Shown in pieces: positions 25,490 to 34,063 of a stretch of 59,533 nucleotides of DNA; positions within the stretch are counted from its first letter, which is position 1, and each line of letters starts with the position of its first letter. The stretch is from Firmicutes bacterium UBA1739 (lineage in GTDB: Bacteria > Bacillota > Clostridia > Peptostreptococcales > Anaerovoracaceae), in assembly GCA_002315385.1 (NCBI GenBank), contig DCHZ01000013.1, positions 1-59,533 of the forward strand, in the 5' to 3' direction. The notes under the pieces are model-generated. The model did not search any database and was not told where the DNA came from. It saw only the letters and a program-made list of their open reading frames with translations. The position numbers were made by a program, and so were the translations under genes.

Positions 25490-26535
25490 CGCCGTCCCTC
25501 CATTTTTCTCATTACATGAATATCGTTAGGAGTCAGTGTCATTCCGATCATGTCTCCGACTTCTCTGGACTGGGTTGAATGAATCATCCACTGCAATCCA
25601 TGGCCCTCAACAATAATCTCAAAATGAACTCCTTTAAATATTACACTTTCCACCTTGCCGATTATCTGTCCTTCATCCACCGAAACCATGCGGAAATCCT
25701 CAGGTCTGATTACTACATCCACAGCCTCCATACGGCTGAATCCACTGTCTTCACATTCAAATTTTACTCCGGCGAATTCAACCAGATAATCATCCAGCAT
25801 CACTCCGCCTATTATATTGCTTTCACCGATAAAATCAGCAACAAACGCATTTACCGGCTCATTGTAAATATCTTCCGGGCTTCCGCTTTGAAGAATCTTA
25901 CCTTTTCTCATCACCAGCACACGGTCAGACATGGTCAGAGCCTCTTCCTGGTCGTGGGTAACGTAAATAAATGTGATCCCCAGCGCCTGCTGAATACGCT
26001 TCAGCTCCATCTGCATTTCTTTTCTCAGCTTCAGATCCAGTGCTCCCAGAGGCTCATCCAGAAGCAGAACCTTCGGCTTATTAATTAACGCTCTGGCAAT
26101 TGCAACTCTCTGCTGCTGTCCTCCCGACAACTGGTTGATCTTTCTCATTTCATAGCCTTCAAGATTTACAAGCTTCAGCATTTCTTCAACCTGGATTTTA
26201 ATATGTTCCTTTGGCACTTTTTTAAGCTTCAAACCGAATGCTATATTATCATATACATTCAAATGCGGGAAAAGTGCATAACGCTGAAAAACCGTATTTA
26301 TGTTCCTTTTGAAAGCCGGAACGTCGGTTATCTTTTTTCCCTCAAAAAAAACATCACCCTCTGTAGGCTCGACGAAACCGCCGATTATTCTCAATGTTGT
26401 AGTTTTGCCACAACCTGAGGGGCCTAAGAACGTGACGAACTCGTGGTCACGGATATCAAGGTTCAGCTTATCTATTACCTTTTCTCCGTCGTACTCTGCG
26501 GAAATTCCCTGCAGACTGATTATGATGTCGTTCAT
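25486..26535 (-). CDS. potA: Polyamine ABC transporter ATPase PotA
   Basis: 349-residue ATPase. Walker A is GPSGCGKTT, the signature LSGGQQQRVAIARAL, Walker B VLLLDEPLGALD, and the switch His is in VTHDQEEAL. The C-terminal TOBE-type regulatory domain follows. The frame stays open 65 codons upstream, but GGGGG at about 26545 and the conserved N-terminus (MNDIIISLQGISAEY) place the start at 26535. First gene of potABCD, behind a 250-base leader. Confidence 0.95.
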   Translation of the reverse strand: MNDIIISLQGISAEYDGEKVIDKLNLDIRDHEFVTFLGPSGCGKTTTLRIIGGFVEPTEGDVFFEGKKITDVPAFKRNINTVFQRYALFPHLNVYDNIAFGLKLKKVPKEHIKIQVEEMLKLVNLEGYEMRKINQLSGGQQQRVAIARALINKPKVLLLDEPLGALDLKLRKEMQMELKRIQQALGITFIYVTHDQEEALTMSDRVLVMRKGKILQSGSPEDIYNEPVNAFVADFIGESNIIGGVMLDDYLVEFAGVKFECEDSGFSRMEAVDVVIRPEDFRMVSVDEGQIIGKVESVIFKGVHFEIIVEGHGLQWMIHSTQSREVGDMIGMTLTPNDIHVMRKMEGRR

Positions 26536-26812
26536 GATGCATCCCCCTTTGCGGATTTTAGTTAAAGCAGGTAAATTCTGATGTAAACCCTGCCAACCCA
26601 CAGACCTTCGTAACGCTTCCCGCAAAAGGCTTTTTTCTAATCGTAACTGTCGCAAATGCTGAAAATGACAGCCCGTTTTTAGGCGATACCCATGAATCTG
26701 TGATTTTAAATTTGTCAGATGCTCGCACATTGAAAGTAATGTGCATCTTGCATATTAAATTCTCTGCTGTGTGCAGTATTTTTTATTATAGCACATCAGA
26801 AAAAAAAAGCAA
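26536..26812 (-). promoter_or_regulatory. pot operon promoter and long structured leader
   Basis: TTGCTT (26812-26807), 16 bases and TATAAT (26790-26785) form the likely promoter. The leader to potA is about 240 bases. It holds a hairpin near 26720-26750 (GATGC...GCATC enclosing CACATT/AATGTG) and GCAGG/CCTGC near 26570-26600. An open frame of 62 codons (26746-26558) lies inside but has no ribosome site. No known riboswitch was recognized; polyamine sensing is speculation. Confidence 0.45.
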
Positions 26813-26898
26813 CGAAGTTTTACACAAATCAGCTCAGATGTTTTAACAAATATTCTCCGATGTATCGGATATCTGCACAGATGTGTTTTTTCAAAATT

Positions 26899-26932
26899 AA
26901 AAAGATAGCAGAACCAACTCTGCTATCTTTTA
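26899..26932 (-). terminator. Intrinsic terminator of the tRNA-Leu transcript
   Basis: AAAGATAGCAGA (26901-26912) pairs with TCTGCTATCTTT (26919-26930). On the minus strand T-rich sequence follows the stem, directly after the tRNA 3' end. Confidence 0.85.
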
Positions 26933-26934
26933 TA

Positions 26935-27021
26935 TGGTGCAGGCAAGAGGACTCGAACCTCCATGAAATTGCTTTCACACGGACCTGAACCGTGCGCGTC
27001 TGCCAATTCCGCCATGCCTGC
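26935..27021 (-). tRNA. tRNA-Leu (anticodon CAG)
   Basis: 87 nt with encoded CCA. Acceptor stem GCAGGCA pairs with TGCCTGC, the anticodon loop reads TTCAGGT (CAG, for CTG codons), a long variable arm (about AAAGCAATTTCAT) marks a class II tRNA, and GGTTCGAGTCC is the T arm. A terminator follows. Single tRNA gene here. Confidence 0.96.
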
Positions 27022-27101
27022 ATAAGCTACTTTGTTATTATAACACAAGCACTGCAAATGTAAAGGATTTTTTGTGTTTTTTCAAATTATTTTAAGAAAG
27101 A

Positions 27102-27140
27102 AAATTTCCCCGCATCTTTACACGAGACACGGGGATTTTT
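27102..27140. terminator. Probable terminator after glmS
   Basis: CCCCG (27108-27112) pairs with CGGGG (27130-27134), with A- and T-rich flanks on both sides. It lies 9 bases after the glmS stop. T-rich sequence follows on the minus strand (AAATTTTC). The stem is short, so strength is uncertain. Confidence 0.55.
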
Positions 27141-27148
27141 CGATATCA

Positions 27149-28978
27149 CTACTCTACTGTTACACTTTTCGCAAGATTTTTCGGTTTATCAATATCACAG
27201 CCCCTGAATTTAGCCACATAATATGCGAGAATCTGAAGCGGAACAACAGCCAGCACAGTTGACACCTCATCCGCACAATCCGGAATGTAGATGACATCAT
27301 TGGCCTGCTCTTCAATTCTCTTATTTGATTCCTTTGCCATTCCTATTACATAAGCACCTCTGGCCTTTATTTCCTGAATGTTGGAAAGCATCTTTTCATA
27401 CAGCTTATCCTGCGTCGCCAATGCCACCACCAGAGTATCATCCTCCATCAGTGCAATAGTACCGTGTTTAAGCTCGCCCGCCGCAATCGCAAATGAATTA
27501 ATGTATGAAATCTCCTTTAATTTCAGTGACCCTTCATATGAAATGCCTACATCTGTTCCACGTCCGATGAAGAATACACTGTCTCTCTTATACTGTTTTT
27601 TCGCAATTTCTTCAATCTGAGGCTCGCTTTCCAGAAGCTTTTCAAGCTTTTCCGGAAGCTTTTTCAGTTCCGAGATTATGTATGAATAATATTCCTCAGT
27701 AATGCTTTCTTTAAGCGCAGCCATATAAAGGCCAATCAGATACATGCATATAAGCTGGGTTGTATATGCTTTCGTCGAAGCAACCGCAATTTCCGGGCCG
27801 GCCCAGGTATAGAATACATCATCCGATTCTCTGGTTACCGAGCTTCCCACAACATTTACAACAGAAAGTATTCTTGCGCCCTTCTTTTTAGCCTCTCTCA
27901 GAGCCTCCAGTGTATCCAGGGTTTCTCCCGACTGACTTACTGCTATGAACAGTGTTTTTTCATCGATAAGCGGATCTCTGTATCTGAATTCAGATGCCAC
28001 ATCCACTTCTACAGGGATTTTGGCAAACTTTTCTATCGCATATTTGCCCACCAGGCTTGCATGATATGCCGTACCGCAGGCAACAATGTATACCCTGTTG
28101 ATTTTTTCAAGATCTTCTTTAGTGAAGGAAATGCCGTCCAGCCTGATGTTGTCATTCTCATCCAGACGTCTCATCAGAGTTTCAAGAACTCCTTTAGGCT
28201 GTTCGTGAATTTCTTTCAGCATGAAATGGTCATAGCCTTCCTTCTCCGCAGCGGCCTCATCCCATTCGACACGATATACTTCTCTGCCGACTTCTTCTCT
28301 TGCGCTGTTATATATTGTTACATTATCTCTTGTGAGCAGCACTGTTTCATCATTTTCAATCAGATAAACATCTCTTGTGTGTTTCAGCAGTGCCGGGATA
28401 TCGGAAGCAATGAAATTACCGTCTTTTCCGAGGCCGACAACTAAAGGAGTGTTTTTTCTTACAGCTACCATAATCTCCGGTTCCTCAGCCGCAATTACTC
28501 CTATTGCATAAGCCCCTTTCATCTTTTCCTGAGCTTTGTAAACCGCATCCATAAGATTTCCCGAATAATACACACCTATCAGCTGCGCTATTACTTCGGT
28601 ATCTGTTTCCGACTTGAATGTCGTATTGTAATTATCCTTAAGCCATTTTCTCAGTTCAACATAGTTTTCAATAATTCCGTTATGAACTACTGCGATATTT
28701 CCTTTTATATTGCAGTGAGGATGCGAATTTACATCCGAAGGTGCCCCGTGAGTTGCCCATCTGGTATGCCCGATACCTACATGACTGTCAAATACCTCTC
28801 CGTTTATCAGTTTTTCCAGATCCGCAATTCTCCCCTTGCATTTTCTGACATCAATACTGCCACCGCAATTCAGTGCTATTCCCGAAGAATCATAACCTCT
28901 GTATTCAAGCTTTTCAAGCCCTCTGACGATTATTTCCTTCGCATTTCCATCTCCTATGTAGCCGACTATTCCGCACAT
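27149..28978 (-). CDS. glmS: Glucosamine-6-phosphate synthase GlmS
   Basis: 609 residues: glutamine + fructose-6-P to glucosamine-6-P, the entry to peptidoglycan precursors. The N-terminal glutaminase begins MCGIVGYIGD with catalytic Cys2 and has GIGHTRWATHG. Two SIS sugar-binding domains follow (ACGTAYHA, SQSGETLDTLEAL, STKAYTTQL), ending DKPKNLAKSVTVE. Last of cdaA-cdaR-glmM-glmS. The upstream gap is only 49 bases, too short for the glmS ribozyme, so control must be elsewhere. Confidence 0.98.
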   Translation of the reverse strand: MCGIVGYIGDGNAKEIIVRGLEKLEYRGYDSSGIALNCGGSIDVRKCKGRIADLEKLINGEVFDSHVGIGHTRWATHGAPSDVNSHPHCNIKGNIAVVHNGIIENYVELRKWLKDNYNTTFKSETDTEVIAQLIGVYYSGNLMDAVYKAQEKMKGAYAIGVIAAEEPEIMVAVRKNTPLVVGLGKDGNFIASDIPALLKHTRDVYLIENDETVLLTRDNVTIYNSAREEVGREVYRVEWDEAAAEKEGYDHFMLKEIHEQPKGVLETLMRRLDENDNIRLDGISFTKEDLEKINRVYIVACGTAYHASLVGKYAIEKFAKIPVEVDVASEFRYRDPLIDEKTLFIAVSQSGETLDTLEALREAKKKGARILSVVNVVGSSVTRESDDVFYTWAGPEIAVASTKAYTTQLICMYLIGLYMAALKESITEEYYSYIISELKKLPEKLEKLLESEPQIEEIAKKQYKRDSVFFIGRGTDVGISYEGSLKLKEISYINSFAIAAGELKHGTIALMEDDTLVVALATQDKLYEKMLSNIQEIKARGAYVIGMAKESNKRIEEQANDVIYIPDCADEVSTVLAVVPLQILAYYVAKFRGCDIDKPKNLAKSVTVE

Positions 28979-29027
28979 ATTTCCAATTCCTTTCTATCTT
29001 TATACGTTTTCTCTTATCTTCAGTTAA

Positions 29028-30377
29028 TCATCCGAGACGCAGTTCCATAAGTGCCGCAAGAGCCGCGGCATCCTCTGAAATCTGAGCAGGATCTTTTCCC
29101 TCCACCATAACTCTGACAAGAGGCTCCGTACCTGAAGGTCTTATCAGAACTCTTCCGCAACCTTTCATTTTCTTTTCCAGATTCTCGATTTCTTTTAATA
29201 TTACTGAATCCATCATATACTTTTTCTTATTTTCGTTTTTAACTCTGGCATTTTTCAGAACCTGCGGATAATATTTTACCTCGGCAGCCAGTTCCTCCAG
29301 TGATTTGCCGCTGTCTCTGACAACCTGCAGAAGCTGAAGCGCACTGAGAATGCCGTCCCCCGTAGTTGTATGATTAAGAAAAATCATATGACCGGACTGC
29401 TCACCGCCGATAATGCTGCCGGTCTCAAGCATGCTTTCAAGAACATACCTGTCTCCGACTTTTGTGGTTTCAACACGTCCTCCGAATTTCTCCACGGCCT
29501 TGTGAAATCCCATATTACTCATCACAGTTGTTGTAACAAGATTGTTATTAAGCTGTCCTTTCATATAGAGTGCTTTTGCACACATATATATTACACTGTC
29601 ACCGTCAACTTTTTTTCCGCTTGCATCAACTGCAATCAGTCTGTCTGCATCTCCGTCAAAGGCAAGCCCCATGTCAGCTCCCAGACTCACAACTTCCTGC
29701 TGAAGCTTTTCCGTATGCGTCGAGCCGCAGCCGTCATTAATATTATATCCGTTAGGATTGTCTCCGATTACCTTTATTTTTGCTCCAAGAGCCTCAAATA
29801 CCATCCCCGCCGCCTTATATGACGCACCGTTGGCACAATCAAGAACAAGATTCATCCCCCTGAAATCTCCTTCAACAGTAGATACCAGGAAGTCAACGTA
29901 TCTGTTCAAAGCGTTTTCATCCGCTTCCAGGCACTTTCCTATCTTATCCCCGGAAAGATGAGTTCCCCTCATGCTGTCTCTCAGCATAAGGTCCTCTATC
30001 TCGTCTTCTATCTCATCAGCCAGCTTAAATCCTTTGGAATTAAAGAACTTTATCCCGTTATATTCAAAAGGATTATGTGAAGCTGAAATCACAACACCTG
30101 CCGTTGCGCCATACTCTTTAACAAGGTATGCAATGGCCGGCGTCGGCAGAATTCCTACTTTGATAACATCTGCTCCCATTGCCATTATTCCGGCAGACAA
30201 TGCATCTCTGAGCATATCTCCGGATACCCTTGTGTCCATCCCTATTATTATCGTAGGATGTTCCGATTCTCTGGCAAGAACGTAGGCTCCGGCCTTGCCC
30301 AGATTAAACGCAAGCTCCGGAGTCAGCTCGGAATTAGCCACTCCCCGGACACCGTCAGTCCCAAATAATCTTCCCAT
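29028..30377 (-). CDS. glmM: Phosphoglucosamine mutase GlmM
   Basis: 449 residues, converts glucosamine-6-P to glucosamine-1-P. The phosphoserine loop is VVISASHNPFEYNGIKFF, the metal loop DGDADRLIAVD, the sugar loop GGEQSGH and the phosphate site RPSGTEPLVRV. It begins MGRLFGTDGVRGVAN. It sits between cdaR and glmS; GlmM is known to bind and inhibit CdaA in other Firmicutes. Confidence 0.98.
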   Translation of the reverse strand: MGRLFGTDGVRGVANSELTPELAFNLGKAGAYVLARESEHPTIIIGMDTRVSGDMLRDALSAGIMAMGADVIKVGILPTPAIAYLVKEYGATAGVVISASHNPFEYNGIKFFNSKGFKLADEIEDEIEDLMLRDSMRGTHLSGDKIGKCLEADENALNRYVDFLVSTVEGDFRGMNLVLDCANGASYKAAGMVFEALGAKIKVIGDNPNGYNINDGCGSTHTEKLQQEVVSLGADMGLAFDGDADRLIAVDASGKKVDGDSVIYMCAKALYMKGQLNNNLVTTTVMSNMGFHKAVEKFGGRVETTKVGDRYVLESMLETGSIIGGEQSGHMIFLNHTTTGDGILSALQLLQVVRDSGKSLEELAAEVKYYPQVLKNARVKNENKKKYMMDSVILKEIENLEKKMKGCGRVLIRPSGTEPLVRVMVEGKDPAQISEDAAALAALMELRLG

Positions 30378-30386
30378 ATTTACCTC

Positions 30387-31406
30387 CTATTCAGGCTGCT
30401 CCGGCCCAACTTTACTTTTGGCCGTTATATCAATTTTAATTATTACTTTACCGTCTTTCAAAACCTCTGCCGCACTGTCCGCCGATGATACTCCTTCGGG
30501 CAGTCTGACAATCAGATCCACACTTCTGTTTTCATCAATATCGGAAATATCCACCGGTTCCGACTGAATAACATCTATTCCCGAAAGAATACTGCCGGTA
30601 CCTTTTATTCTCAGTGTTGTGCTGTCCGGAATTCCCAGTTCAACATTATCCATAGGTGTACCTTTTGTTACTATACGTACCTCTACGGTCTTAACTCCGG
30701 TTTTAACAGCTTCAACCTTTATTTCCGATGGTTCCAGTGTTACTCCTTCCACCGGTTCTCCCTGTTCATCCACAGCGGTAAGAGTTATTTTTCCGGCAAA
30801 GGAAGCTTCTTCCGGGTTCATTTCCAGTTTACCTGTTACGCCGGTCACCCGGTCAACGCAGGATCTTGGTCCGCTTACCGCAACCTCTTCGTATTCTGTA
30901 GAAGTAATATCAACTTTCTCGCCCTCGGAAACCTCTCCGTCAAACTGAATGCTGACTTTTTTATTCTCCGTAACAATCCGATCCACTTCAATGATAATGC
31001 TGCCTTCTTTTGCATAGGCTTCTTCCACATTTCGCGGTGCATCTATTTCTATTTCTACTACATTTTCCCCTTCGTGACAACCCGAAACATCTATTCTTGC
31101 CGAAAGCTTCGATGCCGAAAGTCCATGCAGGTCATTTCTTCGCCCTTTTACAACTACGGCAACACTTTCCTCAATGTCCGATACTATGACCAGATTCTGC
31201 TCTGCCAGAATATCTGTTCCCGTAACGGACAGCGATACACCCGGAATCAGCTTTTCGGTTTCCGGATTTACCTGCCCCATCACATATGCCCACAGAATAA
31301 CAGCCAGTACTATTGCAAGCACGACATTCAGCGTATTCATTCTTCTGTCTTTGGAGGACATCTCTTTTTTATTTGTCTTATGGAGACCACCGAAATTTCT
31401 AATCAT
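30387..31406 (-). CDS. cdaR: CdaA regulatory protein CdaR (YbbR-domain)
   Basis: 339 residues with one N-terminal membrane segment (TLNVVLAIVLAVILWAYVMG) and several YbbR repeats outside the cell (for example VNPETEKLIPGVSLSVTG). It regulates the diadenylate cyclase CdaA in the family. It overlaps cdaA by 8 bases and is followed by glmM. The start is as read; a later Met (residue 15, ...EMSSKDRR) cannot be excluded. Confidence 0.93.
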   Translation of the reverse strand: MIRNFGGLHKTNKKEMSSKDRRMNTLNVVLAIVLAVILWAYVMGQVNPETEKLIPGVSLSVTGTDILAEQNLVIVSDIEESVAVVVKGRRNDLHGLSASKLSARIDVSGCHEGENVVEIEIDAPRNVEEAYAKEGSIIIEVDRIVTENKKVSIQFDGEVSEGEKVDITSTEYEEVAVSGPRSCVDRVTGVTGKLEMNPEEASFAGKITLTAVDEQGEPVEGVTLEPSEIKVEAVKTGVKTVEVRIVTKGTPMDNVELGIPDSTTLRIKGTGSILSGIDVIQSEPVDISDIDENRSVDLIVRLPEGVSSADSAAEVLKDGKVIIKIDITAKSKVGPEQPE

Positions 31407-32241
31407 GATCCTTCCTCCTTACCTTATCAATAAAAGGCTTGAAAAAGAATCCGCGATTTTCCTCCTCATTCATAAATACACTGCGTATTATCTTTTCCAT
31501 GGCTGTTGCATCCATAAAACGTGAGATTTTACCGTTTGCCGCAACCGACATTGCCCCGGTTTCCTCAGAAACAATAAGCGCAATCGCATCGCTTATCTCG
31601 GTCACGCCTATTCCGGCCCTGTGCCGGGTTCCCAGTTCAGAGCTGATATTATTATTAGATGTCAGCGGAAGTACACAACCCGCAGCAGCTACCTTATCAC
31701 CTCTGATAATAACAGCACCGTCATGAAGCGGTGCCCCAACGTAAAATATATTCATCAAAATTTCTTTTGTAATTTCCGAATTAATTTTTGTCCCGGATTC
31801 AATAACATCTCCGAGTACCGTCGATCTTTCAAGAACAATCAATGCTCCCACTTTGTTTCTTGAAAAGTATCTTAACGCATACATCATATTTTCTGTTATC
31901 TGATCGGTAATATTCTTATCTGTCTCCACAAAACCCCTGGAAAAAAAACCGCCCCGACCGAGAGCCTGAAGTCCCCGCCTTATTTCAGGCTGGAAAATTA
32001 CTATAATTGTAATTGCTCCGATTTTCAGAATCCCGTCCAGCAGCCAGTTTACCGTATATAATTTCAGCCAGTCACTGAGAACCGTCGCAATAAGAAGTAT
32101 TACGACGCCCTTCAAAAGCTGTACTGCGCGTGTCTGCTGAATAAACTGCAGAACTTTATAAATAGCAATGGCAATTATGGCAACATCCAGAATATCAACC
32201 CAGCGAATCTGAGATACTATTGTAATCAGATAATCTGCCAT
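31399..32241 (-). CDS. cdaA: Diadenylate cyclase CdaA
   Basis: 280-residue membrane enzyme making c-di-AMP from two ATP. Three N-terminal membrane segments precede the DAC domain with the DGA motif (PLHDGAVIIRGD) and RHR motif (LGTRHRAGIGVTE). First gene of the cdaA-cdaR-glmM-glmS operon. c-di-AMP controls potassium and cell-wall homeostasis. The catalytic motifs are intact. Confidence 0.97.
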   Translation of the reverse strand: MADYLITIVSQIRWVDILDVAIIAIAIYKVLQFIQQTRAVQLLKGVVILLIATVLSDWLKLYTVNWLLDGILKIGAITIIVIFQPEIRRGLQALGRGGFFSRGFVETDKNITDQITENMMYALRYFSRNKVGALIVLERSTVLGDVIESGTKINSEITKEILMNIFYVGAPLHDGAVIIRGDKVAAAGCVLPLTSNNNISSELGTRHRAGIGVTEISDAIALIVSEETGAMSVAANGKISRFMDATAMEKIIRSVFMNEEENRGFFFKPFIDKVRRKDHD

Positions 32242-32261
32242 TTCTTACTCCTTATTCATCA

Positions 32262-32295
32262 AAAACAAGGGGCGGATTCGATTTGCCCCGCCCCT
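32262..32295 (-). terminator. Intrinsic terminator after hpf
   Basis: AGGGGCGG (32268-32275) pairs with CCGCCCCT (32288-32295). On the minus strand the stem is followed by TGTTTTTG. It separates hpf from cdaA. Confidence 0.85.
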
Positions 32296-32306
32296 CTCAA
32301 AACAGA

Positions 32307-32840
32307 TTAATAGTTAGGCTCAAGTAAGCCGTATTTGTCGTCACTTCTCTTGTATACTACATTTACAGATTCTGTTTCGATGTTGATAAATACAAAGAAT
32401 GAATGTCCGATAAGCTCCATCTGAAGAATAGCTTCTTCCACACTCATAGGCTTAATATCAAAACTCTTTCTTTTTACTTCCTTTAACTCCTGTTCTTCAT
32501 ACTTTTCGTCGGGAATCGCTTCGAACATAATTTCGTTCATCGCATTTGCCTTATACTTTTTCTGAAGCTTTGTCTTATACTTTGAAAGCTGTGAAGTAAG
32601 CTTATCCGCAACCTTATCGATAGCTGTATTAAGATCATCAGCCACATCTTCAGCACGGAAAATATTACCTTTTCCGAATATCGTAGCCTCTACCCCCTGT
32701 CTGTCCTTCTGCTGAAAAACTTTGACTGTCATTTCCACATCTCTATTGAAATATTTATCAAGTTTTCCGAATTTGGTATTAATAAGCTCTGTTAGTTTTT
32801 CTCCCACAGTAATATTCTTACCTGTAATTAATATCTTCAT
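32307..32840 (-). CDS. hpf: Ribosome hibernation-promoting factor (long form)
   Basis: 177 residues. The N-terminal HPF/YfiA domain (MKILITGKNITVGEKLTELI, DRQGVEATIFGKGNIFRAE) is followed by a linker and the C-terminal dimerization domain (FDIKPMSVEEAILQMELIGH, YKRSDDKYGLLEPNY). Long HPF joins 70S ribosomes into 100S dimers in resting cells. GGAGGTG (32853-32847) is 6 bases from ATG 32840; the upstream in-frame ATG is rejected. An extended -10 (TGTTATAAT) lies at 32898-32890. A structured RNA lies upstream. Confidence 0.96.
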   Translation of the reverse strand: MKILITGKNITVGEKLTELINTKFGKLDKYFNRDVEMTVKVFQQKDRQGVEATIFGKGNIFRAEDVADDLNTAIDKVADKLTSQLSKYKTKLQKKYKANAMNEIMFEAIPDEKYEEQELKEVKRKSFDIKPMSVEEAILQMELIGHSFFVFINIETESVNVVYKRSDDKYGLLEPNY

Positions 32841-32889
32841 TCGCAACACCTCCATAGTTAAATACCAATCAGCATTATTATCTTACTTT

Positions 32890-32898
32890 ATTATAACA
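32890..32898 (-). promoter_or_regulatory. Extended -10 promoter of hpf
   Basis: TGTTATAAT on the minus strand, with the TATAAT at 32895-32890. Start of transcription would be near 32883, about 40 bases before the ATG. No good -35 box; the TG extension may compensate. Confidence 0.55.
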
Positions 32899-33064
32899 AT
32901 TTTCATGACACTTTTGTTGAACTTTTTTCAATTCCCTATGATAATTTTAAATTTTTATTTATTATTTCCGGCGGTTCTCCGCAAAATTAATAATTATAAT
33001 AATGCAACCTCAATATACAGGCTTCGGCTTATCTCTGTTTACCTTATATAGCATTAAAGACAAT

Positions 33065-33281
33065 CCGAATCGTGCGCCTGACCTGACCTTTGCCCCCACA
33101 CCCGCCTGCTGGAGGGTTCGCAAAAGGGTCGCTTTCACTACTGCCCCTCTCGGTAATTCCGGCAGGACTTACATCTAAACCGCGCCATGCTCACAGCCCG
33201 CCCTTTTGCAGACTGCTTACGTGGATCCTTTTGCCCGCGACTGGCCTGGATTTTCAGTCACAGACGCGCACGATTCCGAGT
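33065..33281 (-). ncRNA. Probable raiA-motif structured RNA
   Basis: A GC-rich stretch of about 215 bases in an otherwise AT-rich gap. It is closed by an 11-bp perfect stem: GAATCGTGCGC (5' arm on the minus strand, 33276-33266) with GCGCACGATTC (33077-33067). A minus-strand promoter (33315-33288) would start transcription at about 33281, the RNA's 5' end. It lies 227 bases upstream of hpf, whose older name is raiA. raiA-motif RNAs are known in Clostridia at this place and size. Internal motif identity is not checked. Confidence 0.7.
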
Positions 33282-33287
33282 GTCTTT

Positions 33288-33315
33288 TTAATAAATGACC
33301 GGTGTAAATTTTCAA
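33288..33315 (-). promoter_or_regulatory. Promoter of the structured RNA
   Basis: TTGAAA (33315-33310), 16 bases and TATTAA (33293-33288) on the minus strand. The direct repeat GACCGGTGT (plus-strand reading) occurs at 33297-33305, in the spacer, and at 33322-33330, 25 bases apart, which could be a regulator site. Confidence 0.5.
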
Positions 33316-33332
33316 AAATCCGACCGGTGTTT

Positions 33333-34061
33333 TCAGTTTCTATACGGAGAAGCAAACACGGCAAGGCTGACAGATGCGGCTCCCGCCTCCAGAAGCACAG
33401 CCGCACACTCATTGGCAGTACTACCCGTTGTCAGTACATCATCAATCAGCAATACAGCTTTGCCTTCAATCTTATTTCCCTCTGTAACGGAAAACGCATT
33501 CTTAATGTTTTTCTTCCTCTCATCCGGTTCCAGACCGCTCATCGGAACAGTATCTCTGGTTCTTACCAGAATCCCCGTCACAACAGGCTTTCCGCTTCGC
33601 TCCGAAAGGTATTCAGACATCAGTGTCGTCTGACAGAAACCTCTTTTTTTCATTTTTTTTGCGTACATAGGAACAGGAATGATTATATCATACTTCAGCC
33701 CGTTTTTCACTTCATCATATATAATATCCGCCATATTTTTGGCAAGATATCCCCGACCTCCGTATTTAAGCTTCTGAACTATCCTGCGAGCCCCATCGGT
33801 ATACACTACGGCAGCTCTTCCTCTGCTGTATAACGGAGGATACAGTACACAGAATTCACAGTAATCTCCCGTCTTCTCTGTAATAAATCTTCCGCATCTG
33901 ACGCATCTGTGCGGTCGTTCGTCAAGTATATGCCTTCTGCAGCTTTCGCATAAAGAGTATTTCAGCCCCTTCGCAATAGGCCTGCTGCACGAAATACAGT
34001 AAATATCGGAAGGAAACAGCACCTCATATATTACTTTTTTAATTACTTCTTTTTTATTCAT
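33333..34061 (-). CDS. comF: ComF family amidophosphoribosyltransferase-like protein
   Basis: 242 residues. Two N-terminal zinc knuckles (CISCSRPI, CESC; CVRCGRFI, CEFC) and a C-terminal phosphoribosyltransferase fold with the PRPP loop VLLIDDVLTTGSTANEC. ComFC/GntX homologue, linked to DNA uptake and repair in other bacteria. It directly follows recD2 (2 bases apart), so it is likely co-transcribed with yhaM and recD2. No comFA helicase is seen here. Confidence 0.92.
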   Translation of the reverse strand: MNKKEVIKKVIYEVLFPSDIYCISCSRPIAKGLKYSLCESCRRHILDERPHRCVRCGRFITEKTGDYCEFCVLYPPLYSRGRAAVVYTDGARRIVQKLKYGGRGYLAKNMADIIYDEVKNGLKYDIIIPVPMYAKKMKKRGFCQTTLMSEYLSERSGKPVVTGILVRTRDTVPMSGLEPDERKKNIKNAFSVTEGNKIEGKAVLLIDDVLTTGSTANECAAVLLEAGAASVSLAVFASPYRN

Positions 34062-34063
34062 TT

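Noticed and set aside
26558..26746. 62-codon leader frame before potA
   Set aside because: It has no ribosome site and looks like a by-chance frame in a structured leader; kept only as a note.
28979..29027. glmS ribozyme upstream of glmS
   Set aside because: The gap between glmM and glmS is only 49 bases, too short for the ribozyme, and no ribozyme core is visible.
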